The notes under the pieces are model-generated. The model was not told where the DNA came from, ran no database searches, and worked only from the letters and a program-made list of their open reading frames with translations. Shown one piece after another: positions 7,771 to 14,527 of a DNA stretch of 16,627 nucleotides. The stretch comes from an uncultured Eubacteriales bacterium. GTDB taxonomy: Bacteria; Bacillota; Clostridia; Oscillospirales; Oscillospiraceae. Where the stretch lies: positions 1-16,627 of the forward strand of contig UQGU01000052.1 of the NCBI GenBank assembly GCA_900540635.1, given 5' to 3'. The stretch's first letter is position 1. Every line of letters begins with the position of its first letter. Both the position numbers and the translations under genes were made by a program.

Positions 7771-7799
7771 ATTATACAGCACAGCCTTGCGCTGCGCAA
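7771..7799 (-). promoter_or_regulatory. Promoter of the DUF5808-like gene
   Basis: On the minus strand TTGCGC (7794-7799), 17-bp spacer, and a consensus TATAAT (7771-7776), about 30 bases before the chosen start codon. Confidence 0.7.
7787..7799. promoter_or_regulatory. Perfect 13-bp palindrome over the -35, candidate operator
   Basis: TTGCGC-T-GCGCAA is symmetric about one central base and covers the -35 element of the DUF5808-like gene. The binder is unknown; it does not match the TCTACA-type dyads at the blaI promoter. Confidence 0.5.
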
Positions 7800-7831
7800 C
7801 ATCAAAGGTTCTTAATTCTTCTTGAATGTCC

Positions 7832-7860
7832 TTGACATTTCGGTCTAAACGATGTAGACT
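7832..7860 (+). promoter_or_regulatory. Promoter of blaI-blaR
   Basis: A consensus TTGACA (7832-7837), 17-bp spacer and TAGACT (7855-7860). The -10 lies inside the first operator dyad. An alternative -10 of TATATA at 7860-7865 would need a 22-bp spacer. Confidence 0.65.
7842..7860. promoter_or_regulatory. BlaI-type operator 1 (over the -10)
   Basis: TCTAAA-CGA-TGTAGA, an inverted repeat with one mismatch, flanked by GTCTA and TAGAC ends. It overlaps the -10, so binding would block polymerase. The half-site resembles the TACA/TGTA halves of MecI/BlaI operators. Confidence 0.65.
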
Positions 7861-7867
7861 ATATATA

Positions 7868-7886
7868 AATCTACAAGATGTAGACC
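7868..7886. promoter_or_regulatory. BlaI-type operator 2 (around the transcription start)
   Basis: TCTACA-AGA-TGTAGA, a perfect 6-3-6 inverted repeat (7870-7884), 26 bp from operator 1 centre to centre. The right halves of the two operators share GATGTAGAC followed by T/C and ATA. It ends just before the ribosome binding site at 7889-7895. Confidence 0.7.
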
Positions 7887-7902
7887 ATAAGGAGGAATTT
7901 CA

Positions 7903-8265
7903 ATGGACGATTTGCATCTTGGCGCCGTAGAGGCGCGGTTTGCGGACCTGATCTGGATGTATGAGCCCCTTTCTTCCCGGGCGCTGGTGGCGCTGTGCGG
8001 AGAAGAGCTGGGCTGGAAAAAATCCACCACCTACACTGTTCTGAAACGGCTGTGCGACAAGGGCATTTTCCAAAATGAAAACGGCACAGTCACTTCCCGT
8101 ATGACCAAGGAGGAATATGCCGCAGCCCAAAGCGAAAAATTCGTGGAGGACACCTTCGGCGGCTCCCTGCCCGCCTTTCTGGCGGCCTTTACCAAGCGGA
8201 AAAAGCTCTCGGAAACCGAGCTTGCCGAGATCCGGGACATGATCCACAGGATGGGAGGGCAATAA
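7903..8265 (+). CDS. blaI: BlaI/MecI-family transcriptional repressor
   Basis: Dimeric winged-helix repressor that keeps its target promoters off until it is cleaved after a signal from its partner membrane protease. It has 120 residues, typical of the family. The winged helix spans about 1-75: ARFADLIWMYEPLSSRALVA, then WKKSTTYTVLKRLCDKGIF as the recognition region, then NGTVTSRMTKEEY as the wing. The helical C-terminus (about 78-120) is the dimerisation part and cleavage target. AAGGAGG (7889-7895) lies 7 bases before the ATG. The partner gene starts 1 base after its stop. Two operator dyads in its own promoter indicate autoregulation. No beta-lactamase or PBP2a gene is in the window, so the regulated genes beyond this operon are unknown. 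The symbol denotes the family. Confidence 0.9.
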   Translation: MDDLHLGAVEARFADLIWMYEPLSSRALVALCGEELGWKKSTTYTVLKRLCDKGIFQNENGTVTSRMTKEEYAAAQSEKFVEDTFGGSLPAFLAAFTKRKKLSETELAEIRDMIHRMGGQ

Positions 8266-8266
8266 C

Positions 8267-9703
8267 ATGTACGGTGCGTTTGTAAAGCTATTGAATATGA
8301 GCGCCGCCTCGGCCATTCTCATTGGCGTCGTTCTGGTGCTGCGGATGGTATTCCGGAAGCTTCCGAAAAAATATCTGTGTGTTCTCTGGCTATTTGTCGC
8401 CCTGCGGCTGTGCTGCCCCTTTATGCTTTCCAGCAGTCTCTCCGTTTTCAACCACATTGGAGCCTATCACAACGGGCAGCTTGAATATGTGCGCTATAAC
8501 GAGAAAACGGAAAAACCCACTCTGGAAATTCCCGCAGCTATGCTCCAGCGCGCGGGAGACGGCCCCACCGTAACCTTCTTCGCAGCGAAGCTCTATCTGC
8601 CCACGGTCATGACCCTCTGGTCCATCGGTGCGGCCCTTATGCTCCTCTATGCCGCCGTGAGCTTCCTGCATATCCAAAGAAGGACGCGGGAACGTATCTT
8701 GTACAGGGGCAATATATACCTCTGCGACCGTGTCCCCTCCCCCTTCGTTCTGGGACTGGTGAAGCCAAAAATCTACCTTCCATCGGATATTGCCGAGGAG
8801 CAAATCAATTGCGTCATCGCCCACGAGCGCACCCATATTCGGCGTGGGGATCACTGGTGGAAGAGCCTGGGCTTTCTGCTGCTGAGCATCCACTGGTTCA
8901 ATCCCATGGTCTGGGTTGGCTATCTGTTCTTCTGCCGGGATATGGAGCTTGCCTGTGACGAAGCAGTCATTTCGGCATTGGATGCCGCACAGAAGCAGAC
9001 CTATTCCAGAGCCATTCTGGCCTGCTCTATGCCGAGGGGCTTCATCACGGCCTGCCCTCTGGCCTTTGGGGAAATCGGCGTCAAGCAGCGCATCAAAAGT
9101 ATTCTGAACTATCGCAAGCCCGCAAAATATGCATTTGGCGCAGCGCTGGCCATTTGCCTGGTCCTTGCGGCAGTATTTCTGACAAATCCGGTACGGGTAG
9201 GCGACTACATGAAGGTCACAAGCTATGAGAGCAACACTTTTGGGGAGCAAGGGGCATCCATTCAGCTGCACACCGGCACATTTGTTCAGAACGTTACCAT
9301 CCATGCCGAGCTCTGGGAGAACGGTACCTGCACCCAGAGCATTCCTCTGACTCTTCCGGCGGACACAAAAAAAGTGCAGCTTACTCTCATCCACGAGCTC
9401 GGCAATGCAGGCACCACTACCCTCCGCTCTTCGATTCTGGCCGTCACATCCCCCGGGGAAGAAAGCCATGGTGCCCTTATCGTTCTGCCGGAGCAGAGCT
9501 ATCTGCTGGACAGCCTGGATTGGCAGGGTGATAAGACCATCGATCTGTCCAAAGACACCAAAGTTCTGCTCAGCGCCATGCTCTTCGACCACGGCGACGG
9601 CGGCTTCTTCCTCTTCACGTTCGACAATAAGGATTTTGGGGACTGCGCCTACAGGCTTCAAGAGCAGGAATGTGCCGTTCTCGTTTGGCTGTCCGCCGAG
9701 TAA
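8267..9703 (+). CDS. BlaR1/MecR1-type M56 sensor protease with a non-PBP external domain
   Basis: Membrane zinc metalloprotease that should sense an outside signal and trigger inactivation of the BlaI-type repressor. It has 478 residues. Hydrophobic segments lie at about 12-29, 36-54, 110-134, 201-222 and 289-306. The M56 active site is complete: HERTH at 186-190 and the downstream glutamate in RDMELACDE (E227). Segment LCDRVPSPFVLGLVKPKIYL (152-171) is a family hallmark. After the last helix the outside domain (about 310-478) is only 170 residues, beta-rich, and shows none of the SxxK, SxN or KTG motifs of a beta-lactam-binding sensor, which would need about 240 residues. The signal is therefore unlikely to be a beta-lactam bound covalently. 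GGGAGGG (8253-8259) precedes the start, inside the end of blaI; the genes are co-transcribed. Confidence 0.88.
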   Translation: MYGAFVKLLNMSAASAILIGVVLVLRMVFRKLPKKYLCVLWLFVALRLCCPFMLSSSLSVFNHIGAYHNGQLEYVRYNEKTEKPTLEIPAAMLQRAGDGPTVTFFAAKLYLPTVMTLWSIGAALMLLYAAVSFLHIQRRTRERILYRGNIYLCDRVPSPFVLGLVKPKIYLPSDIAEEQINCVIAHERTHIRRGDHWWKSLGFLLLSIHWFNPMVWVGYLFFCRDMELACDEAVISALDAAQKQTYSRAILACSMPRGFITACPLAFGEIGVKQRIKSILNYRKPAKYAFGAALAICLVLAAVFLTNPVRVGDYMKVTSYESNTFGEQGASIQLHTGTFVQNVTIHAELWENGTCTQSIPLTLPADTKKVQLTLIHELGNAGTTTLRSSILAVTSPGEESHGALIVLPEQSYLLDSLDWQGDKTIDLSKDTKVLLSAMLFDHGDGGFFLFTFDNKDFGDCAYRLQEQECAVLVWLSAE

Positions 9704-9740
9704 GCAAAACATAAGGCTGTCGGCATTTCACGAAACAGAA

Positions 9741-9780
9741 CCCCCGGCTTCCGCATGACGCGGAAAGCCGGGGGTATACT
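9741..9780. terminator. Terminator between convergent blaR-like and pepD genes
   Basis: A 14-bp stem (9741-9754 with 9760-9774, one bulged A) with a 5-nt loop ATGAC. A moderately T-rich tail follows on the plus strand (TATACTTTT) and on the minus strand (TTCTGTTTC), so it probably serves both convergent genes. Confidence 0.8.
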
Positions 9781-9813
9781 TTTGCATGTGCGCTCCTGGA
9801 TCGCCTGTGGGGC

Positions 9814-11256
9814 TTACAGTGCCTTTAAGACCTCCAGCAGGAAGTCCCAGGTGCGCTTTGTGGAGGCGATTTCCAGCTTTTCCCGGCTGGTGTGGATATC
9901 GTGCATCTGCGGGCCGATGGAGACGCAGTCCAGCCCGGGCAGCTTGTCGCCCAGCAGACCGCATTCCAGCCCCGCATGGATGGCCAGAACCTTGGGCTCC
10001 TTGCCGAACAACCGGGTATAGATGGAAACCATCACATCCCGAAGCCGGGAATCCTTCTTGAATTCCCAGGCGGGATAGGTGCCGGACTGGCTGTAGGTGC
10101 CATTATAGAAGTCTGCAAGCTCTTTCAGCTTGGTGATCAGTCCCTCCTTCTCCGCATTGACGGAACTGCGGACGGAGAAGGTGGCCGTAAATCGGTCCCC
10201 CAGCTTGGCAATGCCCAGATTCAGGCTGGTCTGCACCAGCTCCGGCATATCCGGGCAATAGGCCTGCACACCGTTGGGGGCCGCGCAGAGCAGAGAAATC
10301 ACATCGGCCGTGGCTGCGGTGGTCAGGGCGTTTCCGCCCAGAGCGTCCACGTCAAAGGCCTGTACCAGGGCCTCGGGCTCGTCGTAGGTTTCCCGGACCT
10401 CCTGCTGCAGCTGGGCGGCAATATCGTTGATGCGCTCCAGGCCGATGCCCATGGCAACCACCGTCGCCTGGCAGGCCCGGGGGATGGCGTTGTCCTTGCT
10501 GCCGCCGGAGAAAGAGGTCAGGCACAGGGGCATGAGCTTCTGGATGCGGCCCAGGAAATCGCCCATGACCTTGTTGGCATTGGCCCGGTTTTTGTGGATC
10601 TCCGCGCCGGAGTGGCCGCCCCGGAGGCCCTCCACGCTGAGGCGAACGCAGGGACCGTAGACAGCCTTCCGCTCGGCGTTCAGGGAGACGGTGCAGGTTG
10701 CGCCGCCTGCACAGGAGACGGTGAAAATACCCTCATCCTCGCTGTCCAGATTCAGCATGGTGCGGCCCTTCACATCCGCCAGGTCCATGGCTGCGGCACC
10801 CAGCATCCCGATCTCCTCGTCCACGGTAATGATCACTTCCAGAGGCGGGTGCGCAATGGTATTGTCGTCCAGAATGGCCAAGGCATAGGCGACGGAAATG
10901 CCGTCATCACCGCCCAGGGTGGTTCCCTTGGCAAAGATGCAGCATCCATCATGGGTCACGTCCAGACCATCCACAGCCATATCCAGGGGGCAACCGGCGT
11001 CCTTTTCGCAGACCATATCCATATGGCCCTGCAAAATGACGCTCTCGTGGTCTTCCAGGCCGCAGGTGCCGGGGGCAAAGATCACCACATTGTTGCTCTC
11101 ATCCTGGCGATAGCGAAGGCCGTGGGCCTTCGCAAAGGAAACCAGGTAGTCGCTGATGGCCTTTGTATTGCGGCTCCCATGGGGGATGGCACAGATTTCT
11201 TCAAAATAACGGAATACGCTCTCGGGCTCCAGGCCCTGCAATTTTCTTTCAGACAT
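9814..11256 (-). CDS. pepD: Cytosolic beta-alanyl/aminoacyl-histidine dipeptidase (M20C)
   Basis: Zinc dipeptidase of the PepD/M20C branch that hydrolyses Xaa-His and a broad set of other dipeptides in the cytoplasm. The chosen form has 480 residues, as expected. It opens LEPESVFRYFEEICAIPHGS, a clear PepD start. The metal-site pieces are GHMDMVCEK (H78, D80), TTLGGDDGISVAYALA (D117) and TVDEEIGMLGA (E147/E148). GGHSGAEIHKNRANA in the middle is the conserved dimerisation-domain segment, and IHAGLECGLLG plus SIGPQMHDIHTSREKLEI near the end complete the fold. The start at 11256 is preferred over an in-frame ATG at 11274, because AAGGAG (11266-11271) sits 9 bases before it and overlaps the earlier codon. 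It ends at the shared terminator with the blaR-like gene. Confidence 0.95.
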   Translation of the reverse strand: MSERKLQGLEPESVFRYFEEICAIPHGSRNTKAISDYLVSFAKAHGLRYRQDESNNVVIFAPGTCGLEDHESVILQGHMDMVCEKDAGCPLDMAVDGLDVTHDGCCIFAKGTTLGGDDGISVAYALAILDDNTIAHPPLEVIITVDEEIGMLGAAAMDLADVKGRTMLNLDSEDEGIFTVSCAGGATCTVSLNAERKAVYGPCVRLSVEGLRGGHSGAEIHKNRANANKVMGDFLGRIQKLMPLCLTSFSGGSKDNAIPRACQATVVAMGIGLERINDIAAQLQQEVRETYDEPEALVQAFDVDALGGNALTTAATADVISLLCAAPNGVQAYCPDMPELVQTSLNLGIAKLGDRFTATFSVRSSVNAEKEGLITKLKELADFYNGTYSQSGTYPAWEFKKDSRLRDVMVSIYTRLFGKEPKVLAIHAGLECGLLGDKLPGLDCVSIGPQMHDIHTSREKLEIASTKRTWDFLLEVLKAL

Positions 11257-11265
11257 AGCTGCACG

Positions 11266-11271
11266 CTCCTT
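11266..11271 (-). promoter_or_regulatory. Ribosome binding site deciding the pepD start
   Basis: AAGGAG on the minus strand, 9 bases before the ATG at 11256. It overlaps the upstream in-frame ATG (11274), which therefore has no site of its own. Confidence 0.75.
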
Positions 11272-11320
11272 CATACGTTTTCTTTATACTACCACGAAGA
11301 CCTTCAAAAGTCACTGGGCA

Positions 11321-11357
11321 AAAATGACAAAGACCATGGAAAGCACTCCATGGTCTT
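11321..11357 (-). terminator. Likely terminator of secG
   Basis: A perfect 10-bp stem (11331-11340 with 11347-11356), extendable by one pair, with a 6-nt loop. On the minus strand it is followed by TTTGTCATTTTT, an interrupted T tail. It lies 20 bases past the secG stop. Confidence 0.8.
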
Positions 11358-11376
11358 ATGTTCATTTATTCTCGAA

Positions 11377-11613
11377 TCACACCAGGCTCAGAGCCAGGGC
11401 CAGCAGAATCCAAGCAATCGCGATCCACTTGGTAGAGGACGCGAGGACATGGTCCAGGCCGGCGTTCTTATTCTTGCTCAGGTAGGAATCGGAAGAGCCG
11501 GACAGTACGCCGGACAGACCTGCTTCCTTGCCGGACTGCAGCAGAACAACCACAATCAGGGCAACGCTGGCAATGGCTTCCAGAACCACCAGAATCGTCT
11601 CCAAAACATTCAT
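11377..11613 (-). CDS. secG: Preprotein translocase subunit SecG
   Basis: Small accessory subunit of the SecYEG channel. It has 78 residues, normal for Firmicutes. There are two membrane helices (about 4-26 and 58-77) joined by the family loop LLQSGKEAGLSGVLSGSSDS, followed by the YLSKNKNAGLD stretch. GAGGGAGG (11623-11630) lies 9 bases before the ATG. A near-consensus promoter lies about 80 bases upstream and a hairpin terminator downstream, so it is transcribed alone, between prfB and pepD. Confidence 0.96.
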   Translation of the reverse strand: MNVLETILVVLEAIASVALIVVVLLQSGKEAGLSGVLSGSSDSYLSKNKNAGLDHVLASSTKWIAIAWILLALALSLV

Positions 11614-11660
11614 CGTGACAAACCTCCCTCCGCTGATTCGCGGAATGCGAACGGTATATT

Positions 11661-11678
11661 GTCTGCACAGCAGCAGAC
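11661..11678 (-). other. Hairpin in the secG leader
   Basis: GTCTGC and GCAGAC form a 6-bp stem with a 6-nt loop within the roughly 75-nt leader. It has no T run, so it is not a terminator; its role, if any, is unknown. Confidence 0.35.
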
Positions 11679-11694
11679 CTCGATTAGCCTGTCA

Positions 11695-11723
11695 AGTATA
11701 GCACACAGAAACGCAAAATGCAA
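11695..11723 (-). promoter_or_regulatory. Promoter of secG
   Basis: On the minus strand TTGCAT (11718-11723), 17-bp spacer ending in TGTGTGC, and TATACT (11695-11700). Confidence 0.8.
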
Positions 11724-11763
11724 GCTTTATTCCGGTACTTTTCGGAAAAAACCTTCCGGAAGC

Positions 11764-12891
11764 TTATTTCTGCACCCAATTTCCTGTGGCCAGGCAGTTC
11801 AGATAGCTCTCAATGAAGGGGTCAAGGGCACCGTCCATCACTGCGTTTACATTGGAGGTCTCGCAGCCGGTGCGGGTATCCTTCACCAGGGTATAGGGCA
11901 TGAACACATAGTTGCGGATCTGGCTGCCCCACTCGATCTTCTGCTGGACGCCCTTGATGTCGGAAATCTTGTCCAGGTGCTCCCGCTCCTTGATTTCCAC
12001 CAGCTTGGAGCGCAGCATTTTCAGGCACGTCTCCTTGTTCTGGAACTGGCTTCGCTCGGTCTGGCAAGACACCACAATGCCCGTGGCCTTGTGAATCAGA
12101 CGGACGGCGGAAGAGGTCTTGTTGATGTGCTGACCGCCTGCGCCGGAGGAGCGGTAGACCTGCATCTCATAGTCCTCGGGACGAATTTCAATATCCTGGC
12201 TGTCGTCCTCAATCTCGGGAATGACCTCGATTGCGGAGAAGGAGGTCTGGCGGCGGGCGTTGGCATCAAAGGGAGACACGCGGACCAGACGGTGGACGCC
12301 GTTCTCCCCCTTCAGGAAGCCATAGGCGTTCTCGCCCTCGATCATGATGTCGGCAGACTTGAGGCCTGCCTCGTCTCCTTCCAGATAGTCGAGAATCTTG
12401 TAGGTGAAGCCGTGGCGCTCTGCCCAGCGGGTATACATCCGGTAGAGCATCTGGCACCAGTCCTGAGCTTCCGTTCCGCCTGCACCGGCGTGGAAGCTCA
12501 TAAGGGCATTGTTCTTATCGTAGTGGCCGGTGAGCAGGGTTTCCAGGCGGCAGGTCTCCATCTGCTCCTCCAGGACCTCAAAGCTCTGCCTCAGCTCGTC
12601 GAGCATGGAGTCGTCGTCTTCCTCGGCGGCCATTTCGCAGATGGTCATCATGTCGTCCCAGGAGGCAACCATCTTCTCGTAGCGCTCAATCTTTGCCTCG
12701 GTCTGCTTGACCTTAATGGCGACCTTCTGGCTCTTCTCGGGGTCGTCCCAGAAGCCGGGGGCCTCCTGCATGGCATGGAGCCGCTCCAGCTCATTGCGCA
12801 TACCGGTCATATTCAGGGATTCTGCCAGACCGTCCAGGGCAGGGCGGCAGTCGTTCAGCTTCTGCTTATAGGTATCAAACTCAATATTCAT
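11764..12891 (-). CDS. prfB: Peptide chain release factor 2, without a programmed frameshift
   Basis: Class I release factor that reads UAA and UGA stops and triggers peptide release on the ribosome. It has 375 residues. The N-terminal helical domain (1-120) is followed by HAGAGGTEAQDWCQML (134-149), the stop-reading loop RVSPFDANARRQTSF with the RF2-type SPF tripeptide at 206-208, and the catalytic GGQ at 252-254 in SSGAGGQHINKTSSAVR. SPF rather than PxT makes this RF2, not RF1. The whole gene is one open frame from the ATG at 12891; around codons 22-27 (LAESLN), where many prfB genes carry an in-frame TGA and a +1 shift, there is none. The ribosome binding site is weak (GTGAG, 12900-12904). 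It has its own consensus promoter. Confidence 0.96.
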   Translation of the reverse strand: MNIEFDTYKQKLNDCRPALDGLAESLNMTGMRNELERLHAMQEAPGFWDDPEKSQKVAIKVKQTEAKIERYEKMVASWDDMMTICEMAAEEDDDSMLDELRQSFEVLEEQMETCRLETLLTGHYDKNNALMSFHAGAGGTEAQDWCQMLYRMYTRWAERHGFTYKILDYLEGDEAGLKSADIMIEGENAYGFLKGENGVHRLVRVSPFDANARRQTSFSAIEVIPEIEDDSQDIEIRPEDYEMQVYRSSGAGGQHINKTSSAVRLIHKATGIVVSCQTERSQFQNKETCLKMLRSKLVEIKEREHLDKISDIKGVQQKIEWGSQIRNYVFMPYTLVKDTRTGCETSNVNAVMDGALDPFIESYLNCLATGNWVQK

Positions 12892-12930
12892 AGAAAAATC
12901 TCACTTTTCATAGATTGCATAGATAAGGGC

Positions 12931-12959
12931 ATTATATCCGAAAGCTTTTCTCCTGTAAA
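12931..12959 (-). promoter_or_regulatory. Promoter of prfB
   Basis: On the minus strand TTTACA (12954-12959), 17-bp spacer and a perfect TATAAT (12931-12936), about 40 bases before the start codon. Confidence 0.85.
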
Positions 12960-12982
12960 GGGGGAAAATGGAATTTTCCAAA

Positions 12983-14512
12983 CTATTTTTGCAGCGGATG
13001 CCGTTTGACACTGGGATAGAGACGACCGTCCGTGTGGGGAATAAACTCCGCCGCCACCATGTTCTCCGGGAAACGCTCCATCTCCGAAAAGTGCAGATAC
13101 TCGCTGCTCTCCAGAAAATGCCGCACCCGCGCCATCTGCCCTGCATCCAGCAGGAGCTTTTTTGCCCCGGCAAGGGATGTATTGCCCAGCAGGACCATTT
13201 TCTTCCGATCCACATCCGGGTAAATACCAACGGTCACGGCGGATTCCAGGTCAATATGGGTTCCGAAGCCGCCTGCCAGGTAGATATGGTCAATATCGTC
13301 CAAACCGAGGCCGCAGTATTCCAGCAGCGTTGCCACCATGGTATGGGCCGCCGCCTTGCAGCGGATGAATTCCCGAATGTCCGGCTCCGTAAAATAGAGC
13401 TTCTTATCCGCTTTTTCATAGTACACCACAGCAGGGACCGTGCGCTCGGCGGTTTCATCCCAGACCTCCGTGGTGAAGTCCTTCTGCTCCCGATTCACCG
13501 TGCCGTCCCCGAAGATAATGCCCCGGAGATAGCACTGGGCAATCAGGTCGAAAATCCCCGTTCCGCAGATGCCCACGGGCTCTCCCCCGCCGATCACATC
13601 CAGCTGAATACTGCCGTCGTCGGCAATGTGCATATGCCGGATGGCCCCGGGCTCCGCCCGCATTCCGTAGCGGCTGCCGAAGCCCTCCAGGGCAGGCCCT
13701 GCCGCCCCGGCACCCATGAGCAGAAACTCCCGGCAGCCCAGACACAGCTCGCCGTTGGTGCCGATGTCCAGGAAAATAGAGGGCTTCTCCCCTGTGTCCA
13801 GGTCCGTCAGCAGCAGCCCCGCCGTAATGTCGCCGCCCAGATAATTGGCCTTGGCCGGGAAGCAGAACACATTGCAGCACAATTTGAGCCCCAGCTCCCG
13901 GGCGGAGTGAATGCCCGGGTCGAAAAACACCGGCGCATAGGGGTTCTGAAACACCAGCCAGGGATCGCAGCCCAGGAAAAAGTGAATCATGGTGGTGTTG
14001 CCCCCCACGATCAGGGCCGAAATTTCCTCCGGCTCCGCAAGCCCTGCGGTCACCTTTTCGATCAGGCGATTGATGTCCCCGGTGACCAAAAGCCGCAGCG
14101 CCTCCAGATTCTCCCGGTTTTCCTTTACGGCGAGGATGCGGTCCAGAATGTTCAGACCGAAGGACACTTGGCTGTTCACGCAGCCTACATTTCGAAGGAC
14201 CTGTCCCGTCAGCATATCCACCAGCTCCATTTCCAGAGTGGTGCTTCCGATGTCCAGCGCCAGGCCCAGAAGACGGTGCGTTGTGTCCCCCGGCTCTACC
14301 CGAATGATGTCCGTGCCCCGGTCCCCGGGGCACAGGGTCACCGTAACGGCATAGTCTGCCCGGGCTGTCAGCGGATACAGGGACCGCAGGGCCTCCAGAG
14401 TCATAGAAGCATCCGGCATGTTCAGCGCATCCAGGATGCGCTCCCGGTCCCCCCGGAAGTCCTCCTTCGTGGGCTTCGGCAAATTCAGGAACCGTTTATA
14501 CGAAAAAGTCAC
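12983..14512 (-). CDS. RACo-like ASKHA ATPase (DUF4445) lacking the [2Fe-2S] domain
   Basis: Related to RACo, the ATP-driven reductive activator of corrinoid iron-sulfur proteins and methyltransferase corrinoid proteins. The product has 509 residues, starting VTFSYKRFLNLPKPTKEDF. It covers the RACo linker/middle part (about 1-80) and the whole ASKHA ATPase: LGLALDIGSTTLEMELVD (phosphate 1), LIVGGNTTMIHFFLG, IFLDIGTNGELCLG (phosphate 2), GSRYGMRAEPGAI, GICGTGIFDLIAQ and IYLAGGFGTHIDLESA (adenosine site). Full-length RACo is roughly 600-640 residues with an N-terminal ferredoxin having four cysteines; that part is absent here. The GTG at 14512 has GGGGGA 7 bases upstream; the alternative GTG at 14527, directly after the MATE stop, has no site. 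No corrinoid protein or methyltransferase is in the window. It probably shares the MATE transcript. Confidence 0.85.
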   Translation of the reverse strand: MTFSYKRFLNLPKPTKEDFRGDRERILDALNMPDASMTLEALRSLYPLTARADYAVTVTLCPGDRGTDIIRVEPGDTTHRLLGLALDIGSTTLEMELVDMLTGQVLRNVGCVNSQVSFGLNILDRILAVKENRENLEALRLLVTGDINRLIEKVTAGLAEPEEISALIVGGNTTMIHFFLGCDPWLVFQNPYAPVFFDPGIHSARELGLKLCCNVFCFPAKANYLGGDITAGLLLTDLDTGEKPSIFLDIGTNGELCLGCREFLLMGAGAAGPALEGFGSRYGMRAEPGAIRHMHIADDGSIQLDVIGGGEPVGICGTGIFDLIAQCYLRGIIFGDGTVNREQKDFTTEVWDETAERTVPAVVYYEKADKKLYFTEPDIREFIRCKAAAHTMVATLLEYCGLGLDDIDHIYLAGGFGTHIDLESAVTVGIYPDVDRKKMVLLGNTSLAGAKKLLLDAGQMARVRHFLESSEYLHFSEMERFPENMVAAEFIPHTDGRLYPSVKRHPLQK

Positions 14513-14519
14513 GTTTTCT

Positions 14520-14525
14520 TCCCCC
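14520..14525 (-). promoter_or_regulatory. Ribosome binding site deciding the RACo-like start
   Basis: GGGGGA on the minus strand, 7 bases before the GTG at 14512. It sits within the first codons that would be used from the GTG at 14527, arguing for the later start; coupling from the MATE stop is the alternative. Confidence 0.5.
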
Positions 14526-14527
14526 AC

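Noticed and set aside
11735..11763. A prfB terminator made of the CTTCCGGAAG block and following T run
   Set aside because: The palindrome has no room for a loop and gives only about three stem pairs, so I could not support an intrinsic terminator despite the six T.
12963..12979. GGAAAA/TTTTCC hairpin just after the RACo-like stop as a terminator
   Set aside because: The stem is AT-rich and short and is followed by C residues rather than T on the minus strand.
9892..13008. A plus-strand open frame of 1038 codons across pepD, secG and prfB
   Set aside because: It is antisense to three well-identified genes and crosses their terminators and promoters. It has low-complexity His/Gly/Gln-rich composition typical of reverse readings of GC-rich codons and no ribosome binding site.
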